Part shown: in pieces, positions 1-12,410 of the stretch
How positions within the stretch are numbered: position 1 is the first letter of the stretch
Layout: each line of letters begins with the position of its first letter
Assembly (NCBI GenBank): GCA_933228895.1
Contig: OW121850.1
Coordinates: forward strand, 32,931,773-32,995,772
Direction: 5' to 3'
DNA: 64,000 bases
Source of the DNA: Platycnemis pennipes
Taxonomy: Eukaryota > Arthropoda > Insecta > Odonata > Platycnemididae
Notes under the pieces: generated by a model
Told to the model about the DNA's origin: nothing
Seen by the model: only the letters and a program-made list of their open reading frames with translations
Databases searched by the model: none
Translations under genes and position numbers: made by a program

Positions 1-1
1 C

Positions 2-160
2 ACGTGTGAGATGGCCTCAATTCTGTATGTTGTGGCCATCAATGGAAGTTTAACACCTGAGAACAAGAAGTTGCACGAAGCATTCAGTCCTGGCAACTCG
101 AATGGAAAAGCCTTCATTTTACCTTTAAGATACCTACTCTACCTCATAGACAATTACTGA
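2..160 (+). other. possible partial coding exon at the left edge (unknown product)
   Basis: An open frame enters from the window edge and ends at a TGA at 158-160, giving about 52 residues. Unlike the low-complexity frames elsewhere, its residue composition is ordinary; it contains the stretch YVVAINGSLTPENKKLHEAF and ends in LLYLIDNY. There is an in-frame Met at 11-13. I do not recognise a family. Just downstream, at about 156-174, is a good splice-acceptor-like string: a branch-like CTGAC followed by a pyrimidine run and TTAG. So the exon structure here, if real, could differ from a simple read-through to the stop. A frame of this length can occur by chance, so this is only a lead. Confidence 0.15.
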
Positions 161-174
161 CTTTTTCTTCTTAG

Positions 175-1060
175 GTCACTTTACGTCTGCAACAAATCGT
201 GCTATAACACGCATGCAAACCAGAAACTTTGAAGCGACTACGTCATCGAAAAAAATATAAGGCCACATGGTTGCTTTAAGTCCGGTCCACAGCCTCCACA
301 CACCTCGTGCGTCAACGTCTGCGTACGTCGTTGCCCGAGAGATGACCCAGGGGGACGCACGGCTAAATGGGCAAATCTGTCCACATCTTCAACGAGCGTT
401 CCCCCGACGCAGACTTTTGGAAAGCGCTCGACCGAGTTGTGGGTCCCAAAAGCGGGACGGCACCACATTAACAAGCCATCTGGTCACCAGCAGGGAGATG
501 TGCTCATGCCTGCAGCATACGTACACGAATACACTGGCACGCGTACTCCGCCAGATGCTTTGACTCACAGTAGTGCACGTCTGCGCCGATTCATTCCCTC
601 GCGTCCCTCAAAGCCGTACCCTATTCCTTCTGCGACGCGGGCAGTGCACCTGTTGATGGCATGCAAATCAATAAGGCGGGGAGTAGCGGAGGTGGGAGGG
701 AGGAAGGGAGGAAAGGCGAGGCTCTTGAGGGGAGGGGAGAGGGGACGCAGGTCGTAGGGTTTTAGCGAGGGATGGGATACCTCGCCTCGTTTTTACGTTG
801 CCTCTTCTTTTTCCCGAACCCCTTCCCTTCGCCATGTCTTTGTGAGCGAACGGCATCGCCTTTGTGCGTTGGATCCCCAGCACAGGGAACGGAAGGAAAG
901 AAGACACGAATGCGTACCACCCCCTCAATACTCCCCTTGCTTATTTATTCTGCCGACACGCGGATTTTCCGCAAATGCAGCTATTGAAACCTCGTTCGCT
1001 GAACGCAGACTCCATTGGGAAGGGGATTACCGCTCCGCGAGGCTTCGCAACAGTAGGCCT
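175..1060. other. GC-richer CpG-containing island with purine and pyrimidine tracts
   Basis: The stretch is richer in G+C and CpG than the DNA to its right. A GGGAGG/GGAAGG-type purine tract runs from about 675 to 750 on the + strand, and a pyrimidine tract lies at about 785-840. Overlapping open frames of 70-106 codons exist on both strands but are Arg/Pro/Ser-rich and mutually overlapping, which is what biased base composition produces. I see no gene, RNA or repeat family here. Confidence 0.5.
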
Positions 1061-1187
1061 CCGACCTATATACCTTGATAAGGAACCACTTGACAATTAA
1101 TATGCAATGAAAATACACAATTTTGAATAATGGGATTTTTGCACTTATTTTCAATCCATTTGAACCAATGGTATATTCCATGGTGAA

Positions 1188-1286
1188 CTTGGTATATTCC
1201 ACAATTTAATACAGAAAAACACGACCGGATTCATACAAAAGAAGAAAACATTTGTTTTTCACTACTAAAGTGTGGAATATACAAAG
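1188..1286. repeat. short inverted-repeat unit, arms about 24 bp
   Basis: The left arm (1188-1211) contains TGGTATATTCCACAATTTA. The right arm (1263-1286) contains its near complement, ending GTGTGGAATATACAAAG. By eye about 20 of 24 positions pair. A third partial copy, GGTATATTCCA, lies just outside at about 1170-1180 in direct orientation. The total length of about 99 bp would fit a tiny MITE-like insertion, but I could not identify a target-site duplication. Confidence 0.4.
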
Positions 1287-2588
1287 TCTTTATAATCGTT
1301 TAAAATGAATTTCCACACGGTTGAGCCTAATACCACTGCGCTCACCCAATTTATACCTTATATCAATGCCAAAATAGATACATGCTACTCTTCAAATACC
1401 GTCAACCTCTTTTTCTGTGTGATATAACGTTCATTTAAGCATTAAAAAATAAAATTGTTCTTTTTTAGGTAAAAGTATCGAACAAAAATTCATCTGGCAT
1501 GCGACCCCATTAAAAGCTGTAAAAAGCTATGAAGGTCGAACGATAATAACATGGCTGTCACAGATACATAAAAATAATTTTCTCTAGCACTATTTTATCA
1601 TCGCTAATTGACTAGCGTGAAGTGATTTAATGGAATATCTCTTTAAACATGCCAAAGAGAAGAAAAGACTGTGCTTCATGATCATTAAATATATTGATTG
1701 TTAGAATTTAGTATTTTCCATCAATGTTTTACAATTCAGGTAAAAACTTGAACAGCTGAAGTATATTATGGCTAGATCAAAGCGTCCAGCGAAGGATAAA
1801 CATTTAAATACCTGTTGACGACATTTGAGTGAAACTAATGAAAAAGAACCCCGGAAAAGTTAATTACTCGAACCTCAAATGGCTGAAAAAAGTGCCCAGG
1901 AGAAAAAATATAAACTGGCACGTTGGTAGCATTGTAAAGCTCATTTGAAGACTTAGCAAGAAACGAAATGAATGGACGAGTATAAAGTTTTCTGCTTAAC
2001 TCTGGAAGATGGATGTGGCAGCCAAAGGTTTGAGTGAAAAGATGAGAAGGGGAAAAAAGGAGAGAGCAAGGAGGCCTCCAATGAAAAGTGATAAAAATGT
2101 GTGCCAGAAGAAAGAAGAAACTTTTTGAAAACCGAGAGGGCTCTGTTGGAACAAGTGACAAGTGCCCGACAACGTGAAAGGATTAACGAGTTGCAGAAAA
2201 CCAAGTCTTGGCAAAACGGGCGCAGGAATTAATGGCTGAATGGGTGGGCGGGGCCTGAGGTGGGGACAGCAGGAAGACAGTTTTAAGGACAGGGATAGAG
2301 AGAGAGAAAGAGAGACATTTGGTGACAGCAGGGTTGAGTAATTTCCACAGATGTCACGAACACCTACCCTCCCGCCTTAATGACGCGTCGGAGAATCAGT
2401 AGCGCCGAAAGTGCGTCCGTATACCATTTTAAATGCCTTCTGCTTCACATCGGTGTCAAATGACGAAAAGCAGTGAGAAAACTGTCCACACTAGCTGTGC
2501 GTCAAAGTTATAAGGACAAAATAATTAAAATATTAACTTCTTTAATAAATATATTAAGCTATGATATGTTAAGCTTTACTGATAATAT

Positions 2589-2640
2589 AATCACATTCTT
2601 ATTGTAACAAATCTAATCTTAAAGTTACACGAATGTGATT
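2589..2640. repeat. 52-nt stem-loop
   Basis: AATCACATTC at 2589-2598 is exactly complementary to GAATGTGATT at 2631-2640. Inside these arms GTAAC and GTTAC also pair across an internal loop, leaving a loop of about 15 nt. Either a chance AT-rich hairpin or a small foldback; there is no evidence of transcription. Confidence 0.35.
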
Positions 2641-4005
2641 TGCTCTTAATTGCCAGATATGATATTTATTATCGAAATAGCAAGTAATAACGAGTACAAT
2701 ATCTGCAAATATTCGTTATCTTTACGCAGTAATTCACAATAATTGCCGAGGGAAATTTCTGTCAAGGTGACAAGGTTTTGTGATTAATTACTTCAGCAAA
2801 TCACAACTACTAATGGGACGTAATTTAAAAAATGGTCACTGACAAATGTTCATGGCGGTAAAGTTTTCTTTCTAGTGCCGTTTTTTCCGTAAATTAATTA
2901 TCCATTAGCGGTTCATAATAGTCGGACACCTTTTTCACAGTTTATTCTATTTTTATTTCGTAACTATCACGATCGCCTCTATTCTAATCTATATAACTAC
3001 ATTTACTTTCTTCTAAAATGCTACTCAAACAACCTCCTCTTTCCCCAATTTACATCATTACTAGCAGTTGTTTTCAATGGTTCAACGGTTCATGATGGAT
3101 CATAGATAGTTAACTAAAAGGATCATTTTATCTGGAAGTTGATTAAGCAGGTGGCTGCTTTCTGGAATTTACTGAAAGCAGACTACGGCACTAACAAGGC
3201 AAACGATGGCACTAACGAAGTTTTTCAGTAAAAAAAGAAGAAAAAATTCAGTTTTCCTTATTACCTAATATGCCAATGACCATTACCGAGTTGCAAACTT
3301 TATTTCCATTCACTCACTACATCACAGCTGCAAATATTCTACTATTGAACGTCTACCTGGAAAGGCAGCTATTCTTATCTTTTCTACAAATATTGTTCTT
3401 CTTTTAATAACAACATGCACATAATAAATGCCCACAAAATGCTTCATCAGATTGGTTACTTTTAGTAAGTTGAAATACTTTTTAATATGGTTTTTCGTGA
3501 TCAAAAGTCATTTTTTTATAAAAATCAAATAATATAATGTTCTTATAAATGTTACTGAAAACTAGCTAATGCATATGCTAGTTAAAGTATTTGACAGGTA
3601 CTAATTCGTGGAATTATGTTTATACAGGATTATACTTCATACTTCGGAAGCTCTGATATGATTATTAGAAAGAATAATATTCCTCTTCAAATGTAAACAC
3701 ATACGGTCAACTAACTAATTCACTACCCCACAAAAATATCCATCAAATTTTGTTAGCCTAGGAGAATAGTTTTTGTTTGATAGAATTGTTAATCACATCG
3801 TCACAGTCAAGAAACATCTTCAAAATACTTGTAAGGTCTGGCGGGAGTTTGCAGTCAAGGGATCTTTCCTTCATTTCCCACCCACAGCTTGAAAATTTCT
3901 TTCATATCCTCCCGTACAATACTCTCCCTGAATCTCTCTCCGCAATTTACCCTCCTTTCACTCAAATTTTCGCTCTTTTCTGGCAACATTAAATGCTACT
4001 TTGCT

Positions 4006-4265
4006 GGCTTTTCCGTTTCGAGCACATTGCTCCACCATTGACGAAGAAGAGATGAAAAGAACGGTCGCCATGGCGACGGGAGCGATTGACGCAATCTCTC
4101 GAGGGGCAAACAAAGGGAAAGAGAAAGATGGCAGAATCAGAGAGGAAAAAATCAGGAGACCGGATCGTGAGTCGACGGAAGCACTGCCTTCTGATGGGCT
4201 GCGTACTCACAAACCCATCGATGGGAAGGATTACTGCTGTGGAAGAAGAATTAGCGACATGTGAT
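4006..4265 (+). other. purine-rich island
   Basis: A purine-rich, CpG-containing patch begins near GACGAAGAAGAGATG and continues through GGGAAAGAGAAAGATGG. Two overlapping frames of 83-87 codons are Lys/Glu/Arg-rich and match no family I know. This is the second member of the recurring island set. Confidence 0.5.
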
Positions 4266-6814
4266 GACGTGATAATTGAGCATCAACAATTGAGGCTCAT
4301 CATATTATTAAACTTATTCCAGTTTCTCCATCTATGAAATGGTTATCACATTTAAAATGATTTTCATCGAACTTAATTTCATTAGGACAAAGAGCGGAAA
4401 AGATAAAATTTATTTAAATCGACTGAATTACTAAAATTTACAACCTATTTTAGCTCTTTATACCATGGGGTAATTTCGTCCTTTTTCTCTCGCGATATTT
4501 TCTCAAGTAGTCGCGGTAATAAAATCAGTATGGTACGGTAAATTAACTACTGGACAGAAATTTCCAAAACTCTTTTATCCATGGACCGGAAGTAAATAAT
4601 AACCAAGCACAAAATAATTAAAAAAAAATAATGGATACCATGTTTCCTTTTGTTTATACCTAACATTAAATCATTTTTTTTAAAGAATTTAGCACTCCTA
4701 ATTGTAGCGAGAAACATTAAATTTCCTATAAATACAAACCACAGAATAACACAGGTGGTTTTAAACTGTAGTTCTCCTGGAAGATACAGAGAAGTCGCTT
4801 TGCTGCTAATAACTAAAAAAAGACATTGACCATTCAATTCAATATCATAAAATTAATACTGAGAATTATGCAATAATTGCTTTTATAGCTCTAAAACAGG
4901 TCAACATATGAGGTTTTATGAATGATCTTATTCCATTTTCTGGGTTCTCCATAATTCCAGAATATAGGTAAATTTACAACTGACGCACATTTAGCTCGCG
5001 TAACCGTTCCTGTTTACTTTGAATCACATTCCAGCAAGTGAACCACCTAGTTACGGTGCAAAAGAAAAGGAAAAACGAAATATCGTACCGGAGATGAAAG
5101 AAAAGCGAAAAGTAACAGGTGTTCGTCGAAGTGAAAATGGAAGCAAACTCTGTTTCCGTTAACATTGAATGTGAGTGAGGAGGGCTCAGTCCTTTTCTCG
5201 ATTTATAGCAGTGGTCATGAAAGTTTGCTAAATGGGAATGGGCTAACATTTTCTCAGAGGGGCCGCTCCCATCAGCCATTCATGCATTTGGAGACAATGT
5301 TGTTTAGCGCTGAGTGGAGAGGCACAAATTGGTGCACCATCAACAACCGAGCTGGGAAAACACTAATGTAGCAATGTTGAGAATTGAATTTCATCCTCTT
5401 CTAAAGACGGAAACATTTTTGCTCTTAAAAATCTTCAAATCGTCCTTTTACCACTGAATTTGTGAGCATATCCTGAACGTTTTGTGATTTTTGGTGCACG
5501 GAAAGTTCTACTCATGAGATACATTTTCATCACTGTATTTTAACAGGAGAAAATTTATTTTCTCGCACAGATAAATTATAACTTCCGATTTACATTACAA
5601 AGGTCCTCATAATGATATTACTTTGCGTAAGTAGCTTCATGGCAACTTACCTTTTTCCAATTTTCTTTTGAAGGATTAGGATTATTTTACGATGATAACC
5701 GGGGCTAAAATATATATTGACTACAAAACGAACGACCATCCTACTAATTTTACTTAAAATATTGTATTTAAAAGCCACTTAAAGTAATTTCGGGACAGCG
5801 TTTTAAGTTAAAACAACAATTTTGTAATCATCAATTAGTAATCAGGCGTGGTAGGGGTGTAAACCTAAATATTATCAGAAACTTGTTGAGCTTCATAAAG
5901 TGAAAGAACACTCACTGTACGCCCTTTTCTACTTCATATTCAGCTCTCGGGCGCTACGTGATGTTTCTAGTTGATTTAATACCAGATATAAGATAATGTA
6001 AAGAAGATAAGATATTTTTCATTGTACTATGAAAGTCCCATTTCAATTCCTCCTATTCCAACAGATTATACGTTCACGTGCGAAAACAGTTCCAAGTCGA
6101 AGTACTGCATTAATTAGAAATTATCGATTGAATATATTGGTCTGCATCTTCAGTGGAGATCATTTTAAAGTGGGTCTGCAAATATAAGCCCTAGCAGAAT
6201 AAGGCTGAATTTTCCATTAATAAATTGTCACAATACTATAAACATCAACAAAAATACATTTTAGTTGAAAAACAAATATCGACATTTGAGAAGCAATGTC
6301 TTAGAAAATGACACAATGCTTCCATTTTGAATAATATCTTAACTCAGTTTATTACCGTTTTTATGCTTCAAAAGTTTTAATTCATTTACTTCAGAGTTTA
6401 TTTCTTTTCAAGTACAAGTGAGGATATTCTCATCAGGCAGCAAGGTTATAATTTTAGTGTAAGTGAAAGTCCTCTTACTTTTCAGATTGTGTTTTTCACA
6501 ACTATTTCCGGGGTTTCTTTAATTTCCATTTCCTGTGAATTGTCATTTTAAAAGTTGTTTTGCTGCAAATCACAATTTTACACTCGCTAGGATCACGTTC
6601 ACAAAAACGTAGGGAAAGTTGTCCCTTATCACTAAAAAGTAGATGCCATGTGTAACGTACATTAATGTCTTGAAGCCACTACTGAAATCTCCCATTCTCG
6701 TTTCAAAATACTATAGGACAAGCATTAAGTGACGCGAGATATTTTTTCCTAGTAGAACGGGAAAAGACAAATTTTGAAACCATGCTTTAAAAAAGACCTC
6801 ATAGCCATCCCAGG
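4266..6814. other. AT-rich noncoding stretch
   Basis: I see no gene, RNA gene or repeat family here. Open frames at 4547-4837 and 4974-5371 are short, begin at arbitrary Met codons and show no recognisable motif. The sequence has ordinary AT-rich complexity throughout. Confidence 0.5.
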
Positions 6815-7560
6815 GAGTTATAAAAAAGGTAAGGGGAACCTAGGGACGGGACGAGGACACGCAGGAAAACACCCTTTAAATTTAATCGCTATAGAGAAAG
6901 CCGCTATGTCTTCTTTTAAAGGAGCATAGAAGGTTCGGGAGTGGAGTAGCCTAAACCTATGATCCTCTCTCCGGAAGGGTTTCTTTGATACGCAAAAAAG
7001 GGAGAAAATTGGAAGCAAAATCGGCGGAAGGGCACGCTTCGGAGGATGTAAAAAGGCCGTGACAGTGTCTCATAACCCGACGCCAACGTTGAGACCAAGA
7101 ATGAAACTGGATACTTGTGAAAGAGTTAGGAAGGTAACGGAGCGGTTAGGGACCTCGAAATAAGAGCAAGGGGGAGAGGGAGGACAAGACGAACAGGAGA
7201 GGCACGTCGCGAACGGAACGATGATGGAGAGGAATACTTTGAAGGTTTGCCCGTGAAGCACTGAACGGAGGTTTCTGAGACTGAGTGTAAAGTATGACAA
7301 AGAGCCCTGGGGTTGGAGGTGGATGAATTTCTGGAAAGGAAAATGTGCGAAAGTAATGCCGGAGGATTGTGATACGCTAAACTCCTTGGCGTGGAGAAAG
7401 GCTCTTTGAGATGGAAACTATCCCAAAGTGCCCAAGAGTTGATTGCCCTGCCTCCAGAAGGAAGACGAAGGCAGACAAAGCGAATGAGAGAGAATGGAGC
7501 AATGGAAAGAGATCCAAGATGAGCAAGAATGCAAAGCGACGCGAGAGACTAAATGGCAAA
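6815..7560 (+). other. purine-rich island
   Basis: About 750 bp of G+A-rich + strand with scattered CpG, for example GGGGAGAGGGAGGAC at about 7170-7185. The complementary strand gives several Ser/Phe/Leu/Pro-rich open frames of 60-76 codons with no domain signature. They are composition artefacts. Confidence 0.55.
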
Positions 7561-9350
7561 TGGGAATGAAGAAATTGTCAAGTTACTTTTTTTAAGAACC
7601 CGATCAAGCTCCGTCGAATTCGGAAGAAAGCGTAGGATTTAACTGAGTGAAATTGGTGATGGAGGAAGTCAAAGAGTTTTCCATTTTAATTTCATTCGCA
7701 ACTGGAATTGATGCTGAAATTTTAGAAGATAAAGCCCAAGAGGGTATGAGAGAGAGTTTCAAGTTGTTGCAATTTTATTGAAGGAAATTTCAATTAAGGC
7801 AATGGACACATGAAGACTGAGATTTTTGTGTTCCAAAATCCTCATAATTCAAAATATTTGCAAGGTGGGTAAAATACAGAAAAATATCATAATTTCTCAG
7901 TATTAAATTTATTTATCAAAGCCGAGAGACCAAGCATCAAAATGGGTAACTCCAATAAAGATGGAAAATAAACAAATGGGGGAAACCTGAAAAACGGACT
8001 CGCATTTTTAGTATTAAAATTTCAATTTATATAATACATATTTAAGTGATGTACATTTCTGTATTTTAATTCCAACAGCATACATCATACGATGAAATTT
8101 GATGAATTAATATTTGATGTAAAGAATAATCTGACGGTTTATTGGAAAATATAAATTCAATAATTTAATGAGAAAAAAATCCTGAAAACACTCCGTGGAG
8201 GAACATTGGCAAAGAGAGCAATATGATCACATTACCTTCGTACGGGAGGGTATGATTATCGTACGATAGTGACAAGGCATTTGATTCAGTCACAATAAGT
8301 GCATTTTCAGACAACGGAAGATATCAGGATCCTTCAATAAAGTTGCAGGCCTTCATTTACTGATACCTGATTCACTGATACCTTAGGTCTAAGTATATAA
8401 GGTTTCATAGTTATCGCAGACTATGATGGACATTAGGAATCTCAGAGTGAGCTCTTTGTATGAAACAATATCTCAAATTACCTGCACACTGTATTTCATC
8501 ATATTATCCGTCTCCTCGAGTATGAAATTTACGGTACAATTGCGAGAAACACCTTAATATGACGAATTATCCACATTTTCCACGTTTACATTATCCACAT
8601 TTTCATACAATTGTTTACATAAAACGTAATCGGAAAATAACTGATAGATGTAGTAGTTTTGGTGTTAACCAGCTAGTTAAAAAATTCATATAAGTAATTT
8701 TAAATGCCATATTAAGCTATTATAGGCTTATAAGGTGAAATCTCGGGAAGGAATTCAGTACCTATTATACTAAAAAAAACGAATCAGGATGTATCCTAAC
8801 ATCACGCACTCCGCTGCACATATGTGTTTTGCGTGATGCATAACTGCACACTGATGTACCATTGATCGACCTTAGTCATCAATATTTTTAAACTGGACTT
8901 CACATCTCTTATGCATATGACCGAAGGTCCGCGAATTTAGCAAAATTCATCAACTTTACATCTTTTGGAAGAGTCCAGGAGTTGTAGATGAAGTAAAAGG
9001 AAATAAATCTTGAATATGGTCCTTTATGGCCCTAGCTTTGTCAGCATGATCGTTTCACATTAAATGCTGTCAGCATAGGAATATAGCTGCGGTAGTTTTG
9101 TATTTAAGCCTCTTTTTCACATTAACATTCCTGTGTCAAACCAGCTAAGTGATAAGGTGTTTTTCGGCTCAAACTCACCAACGACACTACTTCACCGTTC
9201 AATGAATTTCCGATCGGTGTGTTGACGGTGCCCCATAGAATGGGCACGTTGAAAGCATCATTAATATTACTTCAGCGTAGGTAGGGAAGTGAAACTGCTA
9301 TTAATCGCCACTTCACGTGGAGCGACGCTTATAACCTTTAAGCAAAGAAA
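7561..9350. other. AT-rich noncoding stretch with small repeats
   Basis: No gene is visible. A 15-bp perfect direct repeat, ATTATCCACATTTTC, occurs at 8566-8580 and 8590-8604. A nested palindrome lies at 8800-8838. The remainder is AT-rich complex DNA. Confidence 0.5.
8800..8838. repeat. nested palindrome
   Basis: CATCACGCA at 8800-8808 pairs with TGCGTGATG at 8830-8838, and an inner perfect palindrome CACATATGTG sits at 8817-8826. It could be a dyad binding site or a chance hairpin. Confidence 0.4.
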
Positions 9351-9726
9351 GTTATCACGCTTTTCATCAAAAATCGAAAACCACAAGACGAACCTTCGGA
9401 CCGGCTAAACTACCTGGCACCAAAAAATAGGGAGAAGAAGAATGAGGTTGGAAAATACAGCAAATTTTAACATTTTCTCTTGGAATGATTTCCCAAATAT
9501 CCCCGGCAAAATTTATAAGAAAACTCGTCTGACTTAATGTGCAGCTATGCGTCGGGTAAAATGTAATTCAACAAGGATTATCACGCATCAAAAATCGAAT
9601 ACCACGAGACAAACCATCAGACCAGCTAATCTAACTGCACCAAACAATAGGGAGAAGATTAAGGATGGCAAATGCAACAAGTTTGCACTTTTTTTCTTGA
9701 AATAATTGGCAAAATTTATAAGAAAT
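9351..9726 (+). repeat. diverged direct duplication (two copies of about 150-175 bp)
   Basis: Copy 1 (about 9351-9525) and copy 2 (about 9577-9726) share a series of anchors in the same order: TTATCACGC, ATCAAAAATCGAA, ACCA, GCTAA, AATAGGGAGAAGA and GGCAAAATTTATAAGAAA. Copies are in direct orientation about 225 bp apart, with short indels and many substitutions. This is either an old local tandem duplication or two copies of an unknown interspersed repeat. No coding frame is conserved between the copies. Confidence 0.7.
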
Positions 9727-9779
9727 TATACGCGATCCGCTTCGACGCCGTGCAAGTTTTGTTCGAATAGTAGGATTTA

Positions 9780-10390
9780 TTTGAAGCCTTCCTTTTTACT
9801 GGAAGAGATGGGAGAAGGAAGGGAAGAGGAAAGAGAAGGGAAAGAACGTATGTAAAGCGGAGGGACTGCAAAAAGGAAGGAAGAGATAGTGAGGCCTGAG
9901 TAACGATCATTAATTCATTAGTAAGCCTGGTCCGCGGGTGGCCATGGCCGGGAACCGAGGCGACGAAAGCTCTAAGGTGGCTGGGTCGCCGAACTTAGCC
10001 CCCTCGCTCAGCCGTCCTCCCCGACGAAAGCCACACCTCTCCTCGAAAAGCGCTCAAACACTGAACCTCACCACCTCTCAAACCCCCCGAATTCCCTACC
10101 CCTCGCCCCCCCCCACCTCTTCCTACGCTCACCAAGTCTCAAACTCTGCTCTTAAACTGGTCATTATGCCCACCGCATGCACTTAACGTCGTCCGCCTCT
10201 CCCCCCTCTTCCATCCACAGACGTCTCCTCTCTCCCTCTACCCTACTCCCACGTCTCTCTGACCGATCTTTAGAATCTTAACCCGGCGACGAATCCTTTT
10301 TAAGGCTTTAAAAATTTCATGGCCCTCGCTCCCGCCGGGGCCCTTGGCGGAACTGAGGGTGAAAACCGATCCTTGGCCCCACCTGCTCTT
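9780..10390. other. island switching from purine-rich to pyrimidine-rich
   Basis: The segment at 9795-9900 is purine-rich on the + strand (GGAAGGGAAGAGG type). The segment at 9990-10260 is strongly C+T-rich, with runs such as CTCGCCCCCCCCCACC. CpG-rich, GC-rich sequence continues to 10390 (CCCGCCGGGGCCC). The 82-codon frame at 9938-10186 is Ser/Pro-rich low complexity and not credible as a gene. Confidence 0.5.
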
Positions 10391-12410
10391 TATTTTTTAA
10401 AAACACTTTCCAGCCATCGCCACCCATCGGATGAGTGATTCTCACCGTCATAGTGGTTCGAAATATTCATCTATTTAAAATTGATAATTTTGAGGAGTGA
10501 TTCACGAATAAGAAGGGATCTAGTCCTCATTTTTAATCAAGGGAATGGACCATCGGCTAGATTAGATTGTATTTTCATCAGAGCTAATCATTGTACGGGG
10601 ATTGTTGCTCGAAAGATCGGCCATTGATTAAGTTGACAATTATATCTAAGAATAAAACTAAGAATGACTGGATCGAAGGGTCAATATTAGAGACAGCACG
10701 CAACAGGCCAGGTTTGATTTAATTTTATCACCCGGGGATATTAATTAGGACCATGCTATCGCCACCATAGTTACTTGATAAACTAAAAATCAAAATAGAA
10801 ATTTTTATATCATTTACCGGAAGGAACAGTTTTTTTGCAGTCGAAAAAATGAAATTTCTTCATTTTGCCAAACATAAAACGTTACGTCACGAACGTTAAA
10901 ACCCAGTGGGGTTTCTCGCATAAGACTCCACTGAAAAAAATATTGTGTGTTCATCAGGCGTCATGATTCAAAATCATTCTTGACTCCTCATCACAGCCTT
11001 ATTATACCGCCGAAAAATATAGAGCCATTTCCTGCGAACGATTCCAAGAAATTATCTCAGAGGCTGCCTAACGTTTATCGGAGCTAGGGTAAGGTTCTTA
11101 CGCGCTTATTCAGACGTTTCTGCAGTGTAATCACGAATTTCAAGGGGAATTTTCACTTCTCTTCTTATCAGATGGGTAATATCTAGGTGCACGAAAATAA
11201 TTTAACCTCACGTTTCCCTTCGAGAAAGCCAAAATATTCCAACGGGAAAAAATTTTGCGTGGAACCTCTAAACCTTTAAGGATTCCAATGCACATATTTC
11301 AAAGTACCTGGGAAGCTGAAGAAATGTTGGAATGCTGAATAATCATAACTTTAGTACACCGACTGCGTAAACAAAGAGAGGGATATCTCTTTGATTTAAA
11401 ATTCTTTATGACCAGAAAGAACACTAGGGCGAAATAATGCTAAAGAACAAAGATCAATAAAGGTATTGGAGGGTTATATTTCCAAAGGGAAATCAATAAA
11501 CGATTTGACTGCAATGCATTCGACCGCGAGATTTTCCATTTAAAAAGCTGTGCAAAAATGTATGCCTAAAATGTTAATACCATTTCATATTTAAATGGCA
11601 AGGATGTACCCTCTTCAAAACACCTAAATGCTCTGCATTTAACTTCCATTAACGAAGTAATACTAAGATGTTTCTCGTGGATTTTGTTCTTTATTTTAAT
11701 AAAAAATAATTCCACCAATAGCGAAAATTAAGAATATTTTGGAATTTCAGATCCTTGCCCATAAGACTTCCATTCTAGATTCAAAATTTATATTATAACC
11801 ATAAAAACTTCAGTCTTTTGCAATGCGATCACTAGTGCACTATTTAAATCAATTTAGTACCAATAGGGAAAACGTTCTCAGCTCTGCACGAGAGAAAATT
11901 TAAGGAATAGAGTATTTTTTTATAAAAGGTGAGCAATAAATGTATGATAAAGTAACTTTGCAATTAATGATAATAATATATTATCTAGATAGTGTGGGTG
12001 AAATTTATTGCCATGTTTGGCTTTATAGAAAGAAAAGAAAGGAAGACTTTGAAGAAATTATCTTTTTTCCGTCACCTCCGTAAATTTGTCGCTACATTTT
12101 CTCCATAAATCCTCCAAAATGATAATAATTCTCTTAAATTCGCTGTAACCATTCGCTTCTTGTCCCATTTCATTAAGATTCGGATCACTGAATGAAGACG
12201 CAAGCATTTTATACATGACTATGTTCTATAACTGTTGCCACCAAGCAGGAATAATGAAAAACATTTAATTGGTTACTTCGTGGAACTGCTCATTTTCAGC
12301 TGAAGTGCACAACGCTGGCCGCTTAATTAACGTGGCACTGAAAACCCCACCACTGGCCTATTTGCGTGCGGGCAACAACATAGATGGCCTTGGGGTCGGC
12401 CGTTCCCGTA
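10391..12410. other. AT-rich noncoding stretch
   Basis: No open frame reaches notable length and I recognise no RNA gene or repeat. The sequence is AT-rich and complex. Confidence 0.5.

Larger units (their letters stand above)
1061..4005. other. AT-rich noncoding stretch
   Basis: This is AT-rich complex sequence without a credible gene. It holds an inverted-repeat pair at 1188-1286, a stem-loop at 2589-2640 and a 24-bp palindrome at 3560-3583 with AACTAGC/GCTAGTT arms around ATGCAT. A mildly purine-rich patch lies at 1850-2330 and contains a short GA repeat near 2296-2316. The open frames on the minus strand at 1835-2214 are low-complexity reflections of that patch. Confidence 0.5.

Noticed and set aside
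6166..6180. GAGATCATTTT resembling the bantam miRNA 5' end
   Set aside because: The match ends early (AAAGTGGG instead of the expected continuation) and no complementary arm is nearby.
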